Of a DNA stretch of 30,584 nucleotides, positions 8,138 through 16,149 are shown one piece after another. The notes below the pieces were generated by a model, which was not told where the DNA came from, did no database searches, and worked only from the letters and a program-made list of their open reading frames with translations. The DNA is from Acinetobacter lwoffii. GTDB taxonomy: Bacteria > Pseudomonadota > Gammaproteobacteria > Pseudomonadales > Moraxellaceae. The stretch spans positions 1 to 30,584 of the forward strand of contig NZ_DCLL01000044.1 of assembly GCF_002321025.1 (NCBI RefSeq), written 5' to 3'. The number at the start of each line of letters is the position of its first letter. Position 1 is the first letter of the stretch. The translations under genes and the position numbers were made by a program.

Positions 8138-9469
8138 ATGATGTGCACAATTTATCTTTTGAGTGCTCATTTTATGTCCAGTTGGTTTCCCAAATGGCGC
8201 CCTTATGAGGGCAGTATCGATGCACGACCAGTAGGTACCGCAGAGTATTTGCCACCCGCACAAACGGTCATTTTGGGTGTACAACATGCTTTTGCCATGT
8301 TTGGCGCGACTGTACTGGCACCTTTTTTAATGGGCTTTGATCCTAACCTGGCGATTTTAATGTCAGGGATCTGTACTATTCTGTTCTTTTTAATCACCGG
8401 TGGCCGGGTTCCAAGTTATCTAGGTTCAAGCTTTGCCTTTATTGGTGTGGTCATCGCAGCAACAGGTTATGCGGGTGGTGGCGGACTGAATCCGAATATT
8501 GGCGTTGCAGCAGGCGGCATTATCGCATGTGGCATCTTCTATGCGCTCATGGGCTTTCTGGTCATGGCGACGGGCACCCGCTGGATTGAAAAGCTGATGC
8601 CACCGGTAGTGACCGGTGCCGTGGTGATGATCATTGGCCTGAACCTTGCTCCAGTCACAGTGAAAAGCGTGATGGGCAATACCTTCAATATGTGGATGTC
8701 CCTGGTCACTGTGCTGTGCATGGGTTCAATTGCCGTATTCACCCGTGGCTTATTACAGCGCCTGCTGTTATTGGTCGGCCTGTTATTGGCTTATCTGATC
8801 TACTTTGTACTCAGTAATGTCATGGGTTATGGCACTGCGATCAATTTCCTTCCCATTCAGCAAGCAGCCTGGTTCGGTTTACCGACTTTCCACGCACCAA
8901 CTTTTGAATTGAATGCGATGCTGATCATTGCGCCAATTGCCTTGATTCTGGTGGCTGAAAATCTGGGGCATATTAAAGCCGTAGGTGCGATGACTGGTGA
9001 AAACCTGGATCCGCATATTGGTAAAGCCTTTGTTGCAGATGGTGTTGCTACGACTTTGGCTGGCGGTGTGGGTGCCCCGGGCATGACCACCTATGGTGAA
9101 AATATTGGGGTCATGGCCGTAACACGGGTTTATTCGACCATCATTTTTGCAGTGGCTGGTGTCTTTGCGATCTTCCTGGGTTTATCACCCAAGTTTGGGG
9201 CGGTGATTCATACCATTCCCACCGCGATTCTGACTGGTGCTTCGATTGTGGTCTTTGGTTTGATTACCATTGCCGGTGCCAAAATCTGGATTGAAAATAA
9301 AGTCGATTTCTCGCAGAACAAGAACCTGATGGTGGCTGCGGTGACCATTATTTTAGGTACGGGTGATTTTGCCCTGACTTTTGGTAGCTTCAATCTGGGT
9401 GGTATTGGTACGGCAACGTTTGCTGCACTGATCCTGAACTGGTTCTTTAGCCTAGCCGATAAAAAATAA
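8138..9469 (+). CDS. NCS2 nucleobase:cation symporter (RutG/UraA-like uracil permease)
   Basis: This inner-membrane carrier is expected to import uracil or another pyrimidine/purine with protons. The 443 residues contain many hydrophobic helices and the NCS2 signatures GVQHAFAMFGATVLAPFLMG, GGRVPSYLGSSFAF, ILVAENLGH with its substrate-binding Glu, and TYGENIGVMAVT. From memory the sequence follows E. coli RutG closely along its whole length. The first in-frame ATG (8138) is used here. An internal ATG at 8174 (MSSWFPKWRPYEG) lines up better with the RutG N-terminus and may be the true start. It is a single gene with its own terminator; no rut catabolic genes are nearby, so a salvage role is more likely than pyrimidine degradation. 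Confidence 0.92.
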   Translation: MMCTIYLLSAHFMSSWFPKWRPYEGSIDARPVGTAEYLPPAQTVILGVQHAFAMFGATVLAPFLMGFDPNLAILMSGICTILFFLITGGRVPSYLGSSFAFIGVVIAATGYAGGGGLNPNIGVAAGGIIACGIFYALMGFLVMATGTRWIEKLMPPVVTGAVVMIIGLNLAPVTVKSVMGNTFNMWMSLVTVLCMGSIAVFTRGLLQRLLLLVGLLLAYLIYFVLSNVMGYGTAINFLPIQQAAWFGLPTFHAPTFELNAMLIIAPIALILVAENLGHIKAVGAMTGENLDPHIGKAFVADGVATTLAGGVGAPGMTTYGENIGVMAVTRVYSTIIFAVAGVFAIFLGLSPKFGAVIHTIPTAILTGASIVVFGLITIAGAKIWIENKVDFSQNKNLMVAAVTIILGTGDFALTFGSFNLGGIGTATFAALILNWFFSLADKK

Positions 9470-9487
9470 AATTCGAAATAAAAGTAT

Positions 9488-9513
9488 TGAGCAGCCAAAT
9501 GGCTGCTTTTTTT
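9488..9513 (+). terminator. Rho-independent terminator of the NCS2 permease gene
   Basis: AGCAGCC and GGCTGCT form a 7-bp stem with an AAAT loop followed by a run of T. Confidence 0.9.
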
Positions 9514-9548
9514 AGCTTTGTATTTTTCAACTTTGCGATTAAAGAAAT

Positions 9549-9572
9549 GAAAAGAAGCCCCGCAAGGCTTCT
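9549..9572 (-). terminator. Terminator of the chorismate mutase operon (minus strand)
   Basis: On the minus strand AGAAGCC and GGCTTCT pair around a 6-base loop and lead into TTTTC, 19 bp after the chorismate mutase stop. It faces the permease terminator, as expected for convergent units. Confidence 0.75.
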
Positions 9573-9590
9573 GTTAAAGCACGTGTCTGT

Positions 9591-9878
9591 TTAAGGACGA
9601 AACTCTTTCAGTTCACGTTGAATAAAGTATTGGAACATTTCACGATATAGATGTTCAATAAACTCCTGATCGACACCTTGCTTTTGTGCCAGAGCTCTGA
9701 CATTTTCTACAATCTGTTCCATACGTTCTGGTGACTGTAAATCGGTTTCGGTTTTTTTGAAACGGGTGGTTTGATCAACATAAAATTGACGCGCAGCGAT
9801 CAGCTCAACTAAAGCTGTATCAATGGCATCGATCTGTTGACGTGCATGTTCTAGTGATTCAGCTTTGATCTTTTCCAT
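9591..9878 (-). CDS. Chorismate mutase, AroQ class (PchB-like, monofunctional)
   Basis: The 95-residue all-helical protein matches the AroQ fold, which rearranges chorismate to prephenate; the related PchB instead cleaves isochorismate to salicylate and pyruvate. Visible active-site positions are Arg 13 (ARQQIDAID), Arg 30 (ELIAARQ), Lys 41/42 and Arg 52 (SPERMEQIVENV), in the spacing of the E. coli enzyme domain. There is no fused prephenate dehydratase and no obvious signal peptide, so it should act in the cytoplasm. Its start lies 20 bp inside the end of the upstream gene, with only a weak ribosome site, suggesting translational coupling. Whether it is a mutase or an isochorismate-pyruvate lyase cannot be settled here. 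Confidence 0.85.
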   Translation of the reverse strand: MEKIKAESLEHARQQIDAIDTALVELIAARQFYVDQTTRFKKTETDLQSPERMEQIVENVRALAQKQGVDQEFIEHLYREMFQYFIQRELKEFRP

Positions 9879-11181
9879 GTTTTTTCAGTTCACTTTCAGT
9901 TTGATTATTACTCTTATACTTTTCTTCTAACACATTACTGAAAATACTTTCAATCATCCAGACCCGATATAAGCTATTAAATGTATAACTTTGATCATCT
10001 ATGCGCAGTTCCAGTACCGGAAAATTCGGCTGCGACTTCATTTCACAGAGCATATCATTGTCCTGCAGCTTGGCCAGAATATCGTCCTGGGTCAGATCGA
10101 TAATATTTAACTGCTGCTGCAAACGTTTGAAATGGGGTGCATAAGACAGGTCTTCACCACGGGTCCAGACGGCCTGCAAGATCTGGTACATCGCCTCAAT
10201 CCGCTGTTCCTCGGGGCAGCTATAAAATAACTGTGCCATTGGCGCAATCGCCTGCTCAGTAGGTCGGCAGAACGGGGTAAATTCTACTTCTGTCCGTTTG
10301 GATAAACGTGTGGCCAGACTCCAGTCAAAATCATCCCGGCCGCGATAGGACAAGGGATAGACATTTAGCTGGATATTATAATAATCCGCCAGTTCTTCCT
10401 TGATATAGGCCAGTAATAGCCAGGAAATTGGATCTTCCAGCGCGATATACAAGTCCAGTTCCGGATCCATCGACTGGATCTCGTTCAGCTCTTCGGCATC
10501 ACTGATCAGATGCTCACGCCATTCAATGTGATCGATCATAAAAATTGGATTACCGGTCAGCAGTTTTTGCTGCTCCAGACGCCGGGTAAGACGCAACAAG
10601 TCATCGACTGCCTGATACTGGCGACCGCCTAAATTAAAATAGCTGGCCAGTATTGGCGTCTGGTCAAAAATACGTTCGGGAAAATCCTGTGGCTGATGAT
10701 GGCGACTGGCCATGGCATAAAGAGTTCGTAATTTTCCGGTCTGTTTTTGCCAGAGCATATGGAAAACATCTTCCAGCAAATACAGGAAATCTTGTCCACG
10801 CAGAGGTGTATGCCGCAAAATCAGTTCAGCCTGTTTTAAGGCCTCAGCGCTCGGTAATTCCGGCGTATCATGAAAACTGAAACGATGCTGTTTTGACAAG
10901 ATTTTTGCATCATTAATCGTGTAGTGCTGCCATTCATCAAAAGACATCTGGTTCGGCGCTTCGGCATGCGCACTGGAAATGATCACTTTCAGCGGCTTGA
11001 GTTCTGGACTTAAAATTTCTTCGAGCTGGGTCAGCTGCTGTACCGCCAGATAGCTGTACACATCATCCAGTCTTAAATGGATACTCAGCCCATCTTGAAT
11101 AGATAACACCGTTTGACGGATTGGTTTCTGGTAAAACCAACTCGATCGGATTGGATCAAACCAACGGCGTAACAGGGACAT
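9859..11181 (-). CDS. Unfamiliar protein, probably two DsbA/HCCA-isomerase-like thioredoxin folds in tandem
   Basis: I do not recognise this 440-residue protein by name. Two segments look alike: residues ~34-150 begin LRLDDVYSYLAVQQL and residues ~244-360 begin IALEDPISWLLLAYI. The second goes on to FTPFCRP, ILQAVWTRGEDL and HFKRLQQQLNI, a pattern I associate with 2-hydroxychromene-2-carboxylate isomerase and DsbA-type folds. No CxxC redox pair is present, which argues against an oxidoreductase. The start MSLLRRWFDP is chosen for GAGG eight bases upstream; the frame is open 42 codons further but that part borders a mobile element. It is upstream of and overlaps the chorismate mutase gene, so the two are probably co-transcribed. 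The fold assignment is tentative. Confidence 0.6.
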   Translation of the reverse strand: MSLLRRWFDPIRSSWFYQKPIRQTVLSIQDGLSIHLRLDDVYSYLAVQQLTQLEEILSPELKPLKVIISSAHAEAPNQMSFDEWQHYTINDAKILSKQHRFSFHDTPELPSAEALKQAELILRHTPLRGQDFLYLLEDVFHMLWQKQTGKLRTLYAMASRHHQPQDFPERIFDQTPILASYFNLGGRQYQAVDDLLRLTRRLEQQKLLTGNPIFMIDHIEWREHLISDAEELNEIQSMDPELDLYIALEDPISWLLLAYIKEELADYYNIQLNVYPLSYRGRDDFDWSLATRLSKRTEVEFTPFCRPTEQAIAPMAQLFYSCPEEQRIEAMYQILQAVWTRGEDLSYAPHFKRLQQQLNIIDLTQDDILAKLQDNDMLCEMKSQPNFPVLELRIDDQSYTFNSLYRVWMIESIFSNVLEEKYKSNNQTESELKKHGKDQS

Positions 11182-11280
11182 GAGTTCGGCCTCGACAAAG
11201 ATGACGGTGTGCAGTTCAAAAAATTGAATCTGTACAGAATAATCTATTTTTAAGATCGCAGAGCCAAAGCCCTGCATGGT

Positions 11281-11450
11281 GTAAAAACTTATATCAAGTC
11301 TTGACATACTCCCGCCACTTTCGACTAGCTCAAGTGGGGGATTCTAAAAGCAAAAGCTCTTAGGTGACTTCCTCACGGATTTCACTTGCTTTCTGCTTCA
11401 CAGGGCGATCTTTACCGCATCTTCCCTCGACAGACAAAACGGTATGTCCC
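11281..11450 (-). ncRNA. Predicted omega-RNA (reRNA) of element 1, guide at 11281-11300
   Basis: TnpB nucleases use an RNA made from the 3' end of tnpB and the element's right end, with the flanking DNA as guide. Here the conserved tnpB tail and right-end hairpin would be followed by the guide GACTTGATATAAGTTTTTAC. The 5' limit given is approximate. Expression is inferred, and the partner TnpB of this copy is broken. Confidence 0.4.
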
Positions 11451-12795
11451 ACCGCTAAAATGTTACGAGAAGCGTTAATATCTGCATTCTCGCTAAAACC
11501 ACAACTAACACACTCAAACTTAGCCTGAGTAGGTCTATTTTCTTTTGCAACATGACCGCATGAACTACAAGTCTGACTTGTATATCTAGGGTCAATCTTA
11601 ACGAGTAAACCACCTCGCCATTGTTGCTTATACTCCAACATATTGACAAGCATTGACCAACCTTGATCTAGGATTGATTTGTTTAAGCCTGATTTAGCTT
11701 TAACATTCTTTCCTTTTTCTTCGATTGAGCCTTTGGCTGACTTCGACATATTGGCTACTTTTAAGTCCTCAACTACGATCATTGCGTGGTTTTTGCTGAG
11801 AGTTGTCGTGACTTTGTGCAAGTAGTCATGCCGAATATTGGCAATATGATGATGTAATTTATTGATCCTTAAATTAAGTTTTTTCCAATTTTGACTAAAT
11901 TCGGTTTTCTTTCTCAACTTGCGTTGAAGCCTAGCCAACTTTACTTGATTGGCTTTAAAACTATTGATTGGGTCAAATACCTAACCTGTTGATATTGTAA
12001 TTAATTTCTTAATGCCAAGATCAACACCAATTGTAGATTTTGATGGATGAATTGGTTGTTCGATTTCACGGTTAGTACAAAATGAAACATACCAAAGCCC
12101 ACAAATTTTCTTAATTGTAATACTTGTAATTTTACCAACAATTTCTTGTGATTTTTTAAATCTTATCCAACCTGTTTTTTTAGGCAAAGAAACTCGATCA
12201 CCAATAACCTCACAATTTGCAAATGGAAGTCTAAAAGATTGCTTACCATCTAATTTCTTCTTGAATCTTGGCATGAGTGGTCTAAGCTCAATCTCACCAC
12301 CATCAGCCAATTTAAAAAAATTGGGTTTACGTGGTTTCCGCTTGTTTTGCTTTAAACGAGCTTGTTCTTTTTTGTTGTAAAACTTACCCCATGCTTGAGC
12401 AAGATCACGTATTTTTTGCTGTAAGCAAGCTGAATATGTTTGACCAAGAAAAGAAAATTCAGGTGTTTTTTTAAGGGGTACTAATTTTTTTTCAATGCTT
12501 TCGTAACGAATATATTCATCTTTAGCAAACATTTCAAATGATTTAGCGAGAATTTGATTCCACACAAAACGAGCAGAACCTATTGCTTGATTAAGCAATA
12601 TTTCCTGTTCTTGGTTAGGCAGAAGCCTAAACTTGTAGTGTTGTAAAATCTTCATTAAATCATTGTTTATAAAAGAATTGTAGTGTTTGAATTATAGCAA
12701 AAATAAGCAATAAAACCAAGAAAACATTATCTTTAATATGGCTATCGCCACTCGCTTGTATCCCCCACCTGACTGTCGGTGAGGGTCTTACGCCC
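11301..12795 (-). mobile_element. IS200/IS605-type element 1 (tnpB only, decayed)
   Basis: The ends are placed by comparison with the two related copies in this window. The right end (low coordinate) is TTGACATACTCC, on the element strand a hairpin followed by TCAA, the right cleavage motif known from IS608. The left end carries an imperfect hairpin around GACAGTCA at about 12757-12783. No tnpA is present, so movement would need a transposase in trans. The left end differs more from copies 2 and 3 than they do from each other, suggesting an older insertion. It lies between the stop of one ilvD and the 5' side of the DsbA-like gene. Confidence 0.8.
11360..12655 (-). pseudogene. tnpB: tnpB of element 1, interrupted by an amber codon
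   Basis: Read through, this is a 431-residue TnpB (OMEGA RNA-guided nuclease). It has the N-terminal helix-turn-helix-like region YKFRLLPNQEQE, RuvC motif I GVDLGIKK, motif II IVVEDLKV, a zinc ribbon with CSSCGH and CVSCGF, and motif III NADINASRN. TAG at 11981-11983 (codon 225) replaces the CAG that encodes Gln in GQVFDPINSF of element 3. It lies just after RuvC motif I and separates the first catalytic Asp from the remaining catalytic residues. The rest of the frame is clean, so the mutation looks fairly recent. Confidence 0.85.
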
Positions 12796-12832
12796 GATTA
12801 AGATAAACAAATGTTCAATGTTTAACAATGGA

Positions 12833-14518
12833 TTAGAGGTCAAGATTCAAGTCAGTGACCGCCCCGGTTTCTGCACCTGAGGTCAGTTTGGCGAATTTGG
12901 CCAGTGCTCCATGGGTATAGTTCGGTTTTGGTTTGATCCAAGCTGCTTGACGTGCTGCAATCTCAGGCTCATCCACATGCCAGGTCATTTCCCGGGTTTC
13001 CGCATTAATTGAAATCTGGTCGCCATTTTGTACCAGACCAATCGGGCCGCCATCATAAGCTTCGGGGGTGACATGACCAATCACAAAACCGTGACTGCCA
13101 CCCGAGAAGCGTCCATCGGTAATCAGGGCAACTGAAGCGCCTAAGCCCTTCCCGATAATCGCAGAGGTCGGTTTCAGCATTTCTGGCATTCCCGGGCCAC
13201 CTTTGGGACCAACGCCACGAATCACCACCACTTCACCCGGCTGGACTTCGCCATCCAGAATACCGCGCATGGCACCCTGCTCACCTTCAAACACGCGAGC
13301 CGGGCCAGCAAAATGCAGTCCTTCCTTACCGGTAATTTTGGCGACCGCGCCCTTCGGTGACAGATTGCCTTTTAGAATCACCAGATGTGAGTCTTTTTTC
13401 ACTGGCGCATCAAAAGGCAGAATAATCTGCTGGCCTTCCGGATAGTCCTGCACATCGGCCAGATTTTCTGCCAGCGTCTTACCTGTGACCGTCAGACATG
13501 AGCCATCCAGCATGCCGGCATCCAGCATGCGCTTCATCAGTGGTTGAATTCCACCAATCGCAATCAGTTCTGACATCAGATATTTACCTGATGGACGCAC
13601 GTCGGCCACCACCGGAATATCTTTACCAATCCGCACGAAATCATCCAGACTCAATTCCACTCCTGCTGTATGTGCCATGGCTAAAAGATGCAGTACACCA
13701 TTGGTCGAACCACCCAGCGCAATCAAGACTTTAATCGAGTTTTCAAAGGCGGCTTTGGTCATGATGTCGCGCGGCTTAATATCCAGTCGCAACAGGTTCA
13801 TCACCGCTTCACCGGCCCGGGCACAGTCAATTTGCTTGTCTTCCGATACCGCTTCCTGTGCCGAAGAGCCCGGCAGGCTCATGCCTAAAGCTTCAATCGC
13901 AGAGGCCATCGAGTTGGCCGTGTACATACCGCCACACGAACCCGGACCTGGCAAGGAAACCTCTTCAATATGCTTGACCTGAATCGCGTTGATTTCACCT
14001 TTGGCATATTGACCCACCGCTTCAAACACTGAAATCATGTCGGTATGACCTTCACCCGGTTTGATGGTTCCGCCATAAATAAACAGCCCCGGACGGTTGA
14101 GGCGCGCCAATCCCATGATGCAGCCGGGCATATTTTTGTCACAGCCACCAATGGCAATCACACCATCATAAGCCTGACAGCCGACCACGGTTTCAATCGA
14201 ATCTGCGATCACTTCCCGTGACAGCAGGGAATATTTCATGCCTTCGGTGCCATTGGAAATGCCATCTGAAATGGTAATGGTATTAAAGATAATGCCCTTG
14301 CCACCCGCCGCACTCACGCCCTGCTCTACGGTTCTGGCCAGACCATCAATATGCATATTACAAGGCGTGACATTGGCCCAGGTCGAAGCAATGCCGATAA
14401 ATGGCCGGTTAAAATCGGCATCCTGAAAACCGGTGGCACGCATCATGGAACGCGCCGGTGCATTTTCAATACCTTCATAAACGGGGGCAGAATGCTCGCG
14501 GATATTATCTTTACTCAT
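12833..14518 (-). CDS. ilvD: Dihydroxy-acid dehydratase, [2Fe-2S] type
   Basis: The enzyme dehydrates 2,3-dihydroxy-isovalerate and 2,3-dihydroxy-3-methylvalerate in valine, isoleucine and leucine synthesis. The 561-residue length and three cluster cysteines, Cys 53 (VTPCNMH), Cys 126 (GGCDKNMPGC) and Cys 195 (GPGSCGGMYTANSM), indicate the oxygen-tolerant [2Fe-2S] branch. TDGRFSGGSHG supplies the conserved C-terminal-domain serine. The start has a strong AGGAAGAG site. The gene now stands between two same-orientation tnpB elements and next to a second, E. coli-type ilvD. Related sugar-acid dehydratases share the fold, so a sugar-acid substrate is possible but less likely. Confidence 0.93.
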   Translation of the reverse strand: MSKDNIREHSAPVYEGIENAPARSMMRATGFQDADFNRPFIGIASTWANVTPCNMHIDGLARTVEQGVSAAGGKGIIFNTITISDGISNGTEGMKYSLLSREVIADSIETVVGCQAYDGVIAIGGCDKNMPGCIMGLARLNRPGLFIYGGTIKPGEGHTDMISVFEAVGQYAKGEINAIQVKHIEEVSLPGPGSCGGMYTANSMASAIEALGMSLPGSSAQEAVSEDKQIDCARAGEAVMNLLRLDIKPRDIMTKAAFENSIKVLIALGGSTNGVLHLLAMAHTAGVELSLDDFVRIGKDIPVVADVRPSGKYLMSELIAIGGIQPLMKRMLDAGMLDGSCLTVTGKTLAENLADVQDYPEGQQIILPFDAPVKKDSHLVILKGNLSPKGAVAKITGKEGLHFAGPARVFEGEQGAMRGILDGEVQPGEVVVIRGVGPKGGPGMPEMLKPTSAIIGKGLGASVALITDGRFSGGSHGFVIGHVTPEAYDGGPIGLVQNGDQISINAETREMTWHVDEPEIAARQAAWIKPKPNYTHGALAKFAKLTSGAETGAVTDLNLDL

Positions 14519-14537
14519 TATTCTCTTCCTGGGCGAT

Positions 14538-14558
14538 GACCGATTTTAAGCGTCGGTC
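14538..14558. promoter_or_regulatory. Inverted repeat in the [2Fe-2S] ilvD leader
   Basis: GACCGA and TCGGTC form a perfect 6-bp inverted repeat with a 9-bp spacer, about 20 bp before the ilvD start and 27 bp from the right end of element 2. It could be an operator or leader hairpin. No convincing promoter hexamers could be assigned in the 67-bp gap. Confidence 0.3.
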
Positions 14559-14565
14559 TTGGACA

Positions 14566-14735
14566 ATTTATTTTAAGATCATTGTTTGACATACTCCCAC
14601 CACTTTCACTTTATTCAAGTGGGGGATTCTAAAAGCATCAGCTCTTAGGTGACTTCCTCACGGATTTCGCTTGCTTTCTGCTTCATCGGGCGACCTTTAC
14701 CGCATCCACCCTCCACAGACAAAACGGTGTGTCCC
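14566..14735 (-). ncRNA. Predicted omega-RNA (reRNA) of element 2, guide at 14566-14585
   Basis: The conserved right-end hairpin of this copy would be followed by the guide ACAATGATCTTAAAATAAAT, which belongs to the leader of the adjacent ilvD. The 5' limit is approximate and expression is inferred from the TnpB family. Confidence 0.45.
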
Positions 14736-16079
14736 ACCGCCAAAATATTACGAGAAGCGTTAATATCCGCATTCTCGCTAAAGCCACACGCAACATATTC
14801 AAAATGTGCCTGAGTAAGCCTATTTTCTTTTGCAACATGACCGCAGGAGCTACACGTTTGACTTGTGTATTTCGGGTCAATCTTAACGAGTAAACCACCT
14901 CGCCATTGTTGTTTGTACTCCAATATATCAACAAGCATTGACCAACCTTGATCTAGGATTGCCTTGTTTAAGCCCGACTTGGCTTTGACATTCTTTCCTT
15001 TTTTCTCGATTGTGCCACTTGCTGACTTCGACATATTGGCTACTTTTAAGTCCTCAACCACGATCATTGCGTGGTTTTTGCTGAGAGTTGTCGTGACTTT
15101 ATGTAGGTAGTCATGCCGAATATTGGCAATATGATAATGTAGCTTGTTAATTGTGGTGTTCAACTTTTTCCAATTTTCACTAAACTTCACTTTTTTGCTC
15201 AACTTACGTTGAAGTTTAGCTAATTTAATTTGGTTGGTTTTAAAACTGTTCTTTGGGTTAAATACCTCACCCTCAGATGTTGTGACTAATTTCTTGACAC
15301 CTAAATCAACACCAACTGCGGTTTTGGATGGATGTACTGGATTTTCCAATAACTCTTTTTCACTGCCAAATGAAATATACCAATGACCTGATCTCTTACT
15401 GATTGTCACATTCTTAATTGTGCCTAGAATATCTTGTGATTTTCTAAATTTCACAAATCCTATGCCATTTGGCAGCTTAACTCGATTACCCTCAATTCGA
15501 CAATATTTATCAAATTGCACCAATCTAATTGAATCGTAACCATCTGATTTTTTCTTAAATCTAGGCATCAGTGGGCGTAACTGGATTTCAGAACCATCAG
15601 TGAGTTTGAGGAATTTGGGCTTGCGTGGTTTACGCTTATTTTCTTTTAATCTTGCATGTTCTTTTGCATTGAAAAACCTTGTCCAAGCCGAAGCCAGATC
15701 ACGAATTTTTTGCTGTAGGGAAACAGCATTAGAATGATTTGCTAAAAAAGCATATTCAGGATTCTTTTTAAGACTGGTGATTTTATTCACCAAATTGGTT
15801 GCATTGATAAATTCATTCTTTGCAAACATTTCAAATGACACAACTAAAATTTGATTCCAAACAAAACGCGCAGAACCAACAAGATTGTTTAAAATAACCT
15901 CTTGCTCTTCATTAGGCTCAAGCCTAAATTTATACGCCTTGTTGATTTTCATTTTTTTTAAAACTTATTTAAATACAATGTTATATTTCTTTTATTTTAA
16001 CATAAAAACGAATTAAAGCTAAATTAAAAAACTTACGAAATTCACCTCCACCCTGACTGTCGGGTGGAGTCCTCTTTCA
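14586..16079 (-). mobile_element. IS200/IS605-type element 2 (tnpB only)
   Basis: The right end TTGACATACTCCC and the left-end hairpin CTCCACCC/GGGTGGAG (16046-16053 and 16062-16069) match element 3 closely. The internal segment carrying tnpA in element 3 is missing: AT-rich sequence upstream of tnpB joins directly to the shared left-end sequence GAAATTCACCTCCACC. It looks like a deletion derivative mobilisable in trans. It inserted just after the terminator of the 609-residue ilvD, so it separates the two ilvD genes. Confidence 0.85.
14645..15952 (-). CDS. tnpB: TnpB RNA-guided nuclease of element 2, zinc ribbon altered
   Basis: This 435-residue protein is full length, with RuvC motifs GVDLGVKK, IVVEDLKV and NADINASRN. 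TnpB nucleases cut DNA matching the guide of the element-derived omega-RNA and help keep the element in its site. The first zinc-ribbon pair CSSCGH is intact, but the second reads FEYVAC where the sister copies read FECVSC, so a zinc ligand is Tyr 386 instead of Cys. That could destabilise the ribbon next to RuvC motif III. The start ATG gives MKINKAYKFRLEPN, the same N-terminus as element 3. Confidence 0.9.
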   Translation of the reverse strand: MKINKAYKFRLEPNEEQEVILNNLVGSARFVWNQILVVSFEMFAKNEFINATNLVNKITSLKKNPEYAFLANHSNAVSLQQKIRDLASAWTRFFNAKEHARLKENKRKPRKPKFLKLTDGSEIQLRPLMPRFKKKSDGYDSIRLVQFDKYCRIEGNRVKLPNGIGFVKFRKSQDILGTIKNVTISKRSGHWYISFGSEKELLENPVHPSKTAVGVDLGVKKLVTTSEGEVFNPKNSFKTNQIKLAKLQRKLSKKVKFSENWKKLNTTINKLHYHIANIRHDYLHKVTTTLSKNHAMIVVEDLKVANMSKSASGTIEKKGKNVKAKSGLNKAILDQGWSMLVDILEYKQQWRGGLLVKIDPKYTSQTCSSCGHVAKENRLTQAHFEYVACGFSENADINASRNILAVGHTVLSVEGGCGKGRPMKQKASEIREEVT

Positions 16080-16100
16080 TTTTAAGATAGTTTCTTGTAT

Positions 16101-16126
16101 AAAAAAAGCACCCCATCTGGAGTGCT
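16101..16126 (-). terminator. Terminator of the [4Fe-4S] ilvD (minus strand)
   Basis: On the minus strand AGCACTCC and GGGGTGCT (one G-U pair) enclose a 4-base loop and precede seven T. It lies 24 bp after the ilvD stop and 22 bp before the left end of element 2, so the element sits outside that transcript. Confidence 0.85.
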
Positions 16127-16149
16127 ATTTAAATCTGTAAAATTACAAA

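Noticed and set aside
11182..11307. 42-codon N-terminal extension of the DsbA-like protein
   Set aside because: Its first codons lie in the end of element 1; the internal ATG at 11181 has a proper ribosome site.
11301..16079. Elements 1 and 2 as a true composite transposon carrying ilvD
   Set aside because: Both lack transposase, element 1 is diverged at its left end, and single-strand transposition of this family does not normally move composites; recombination is the more realistic outcome.
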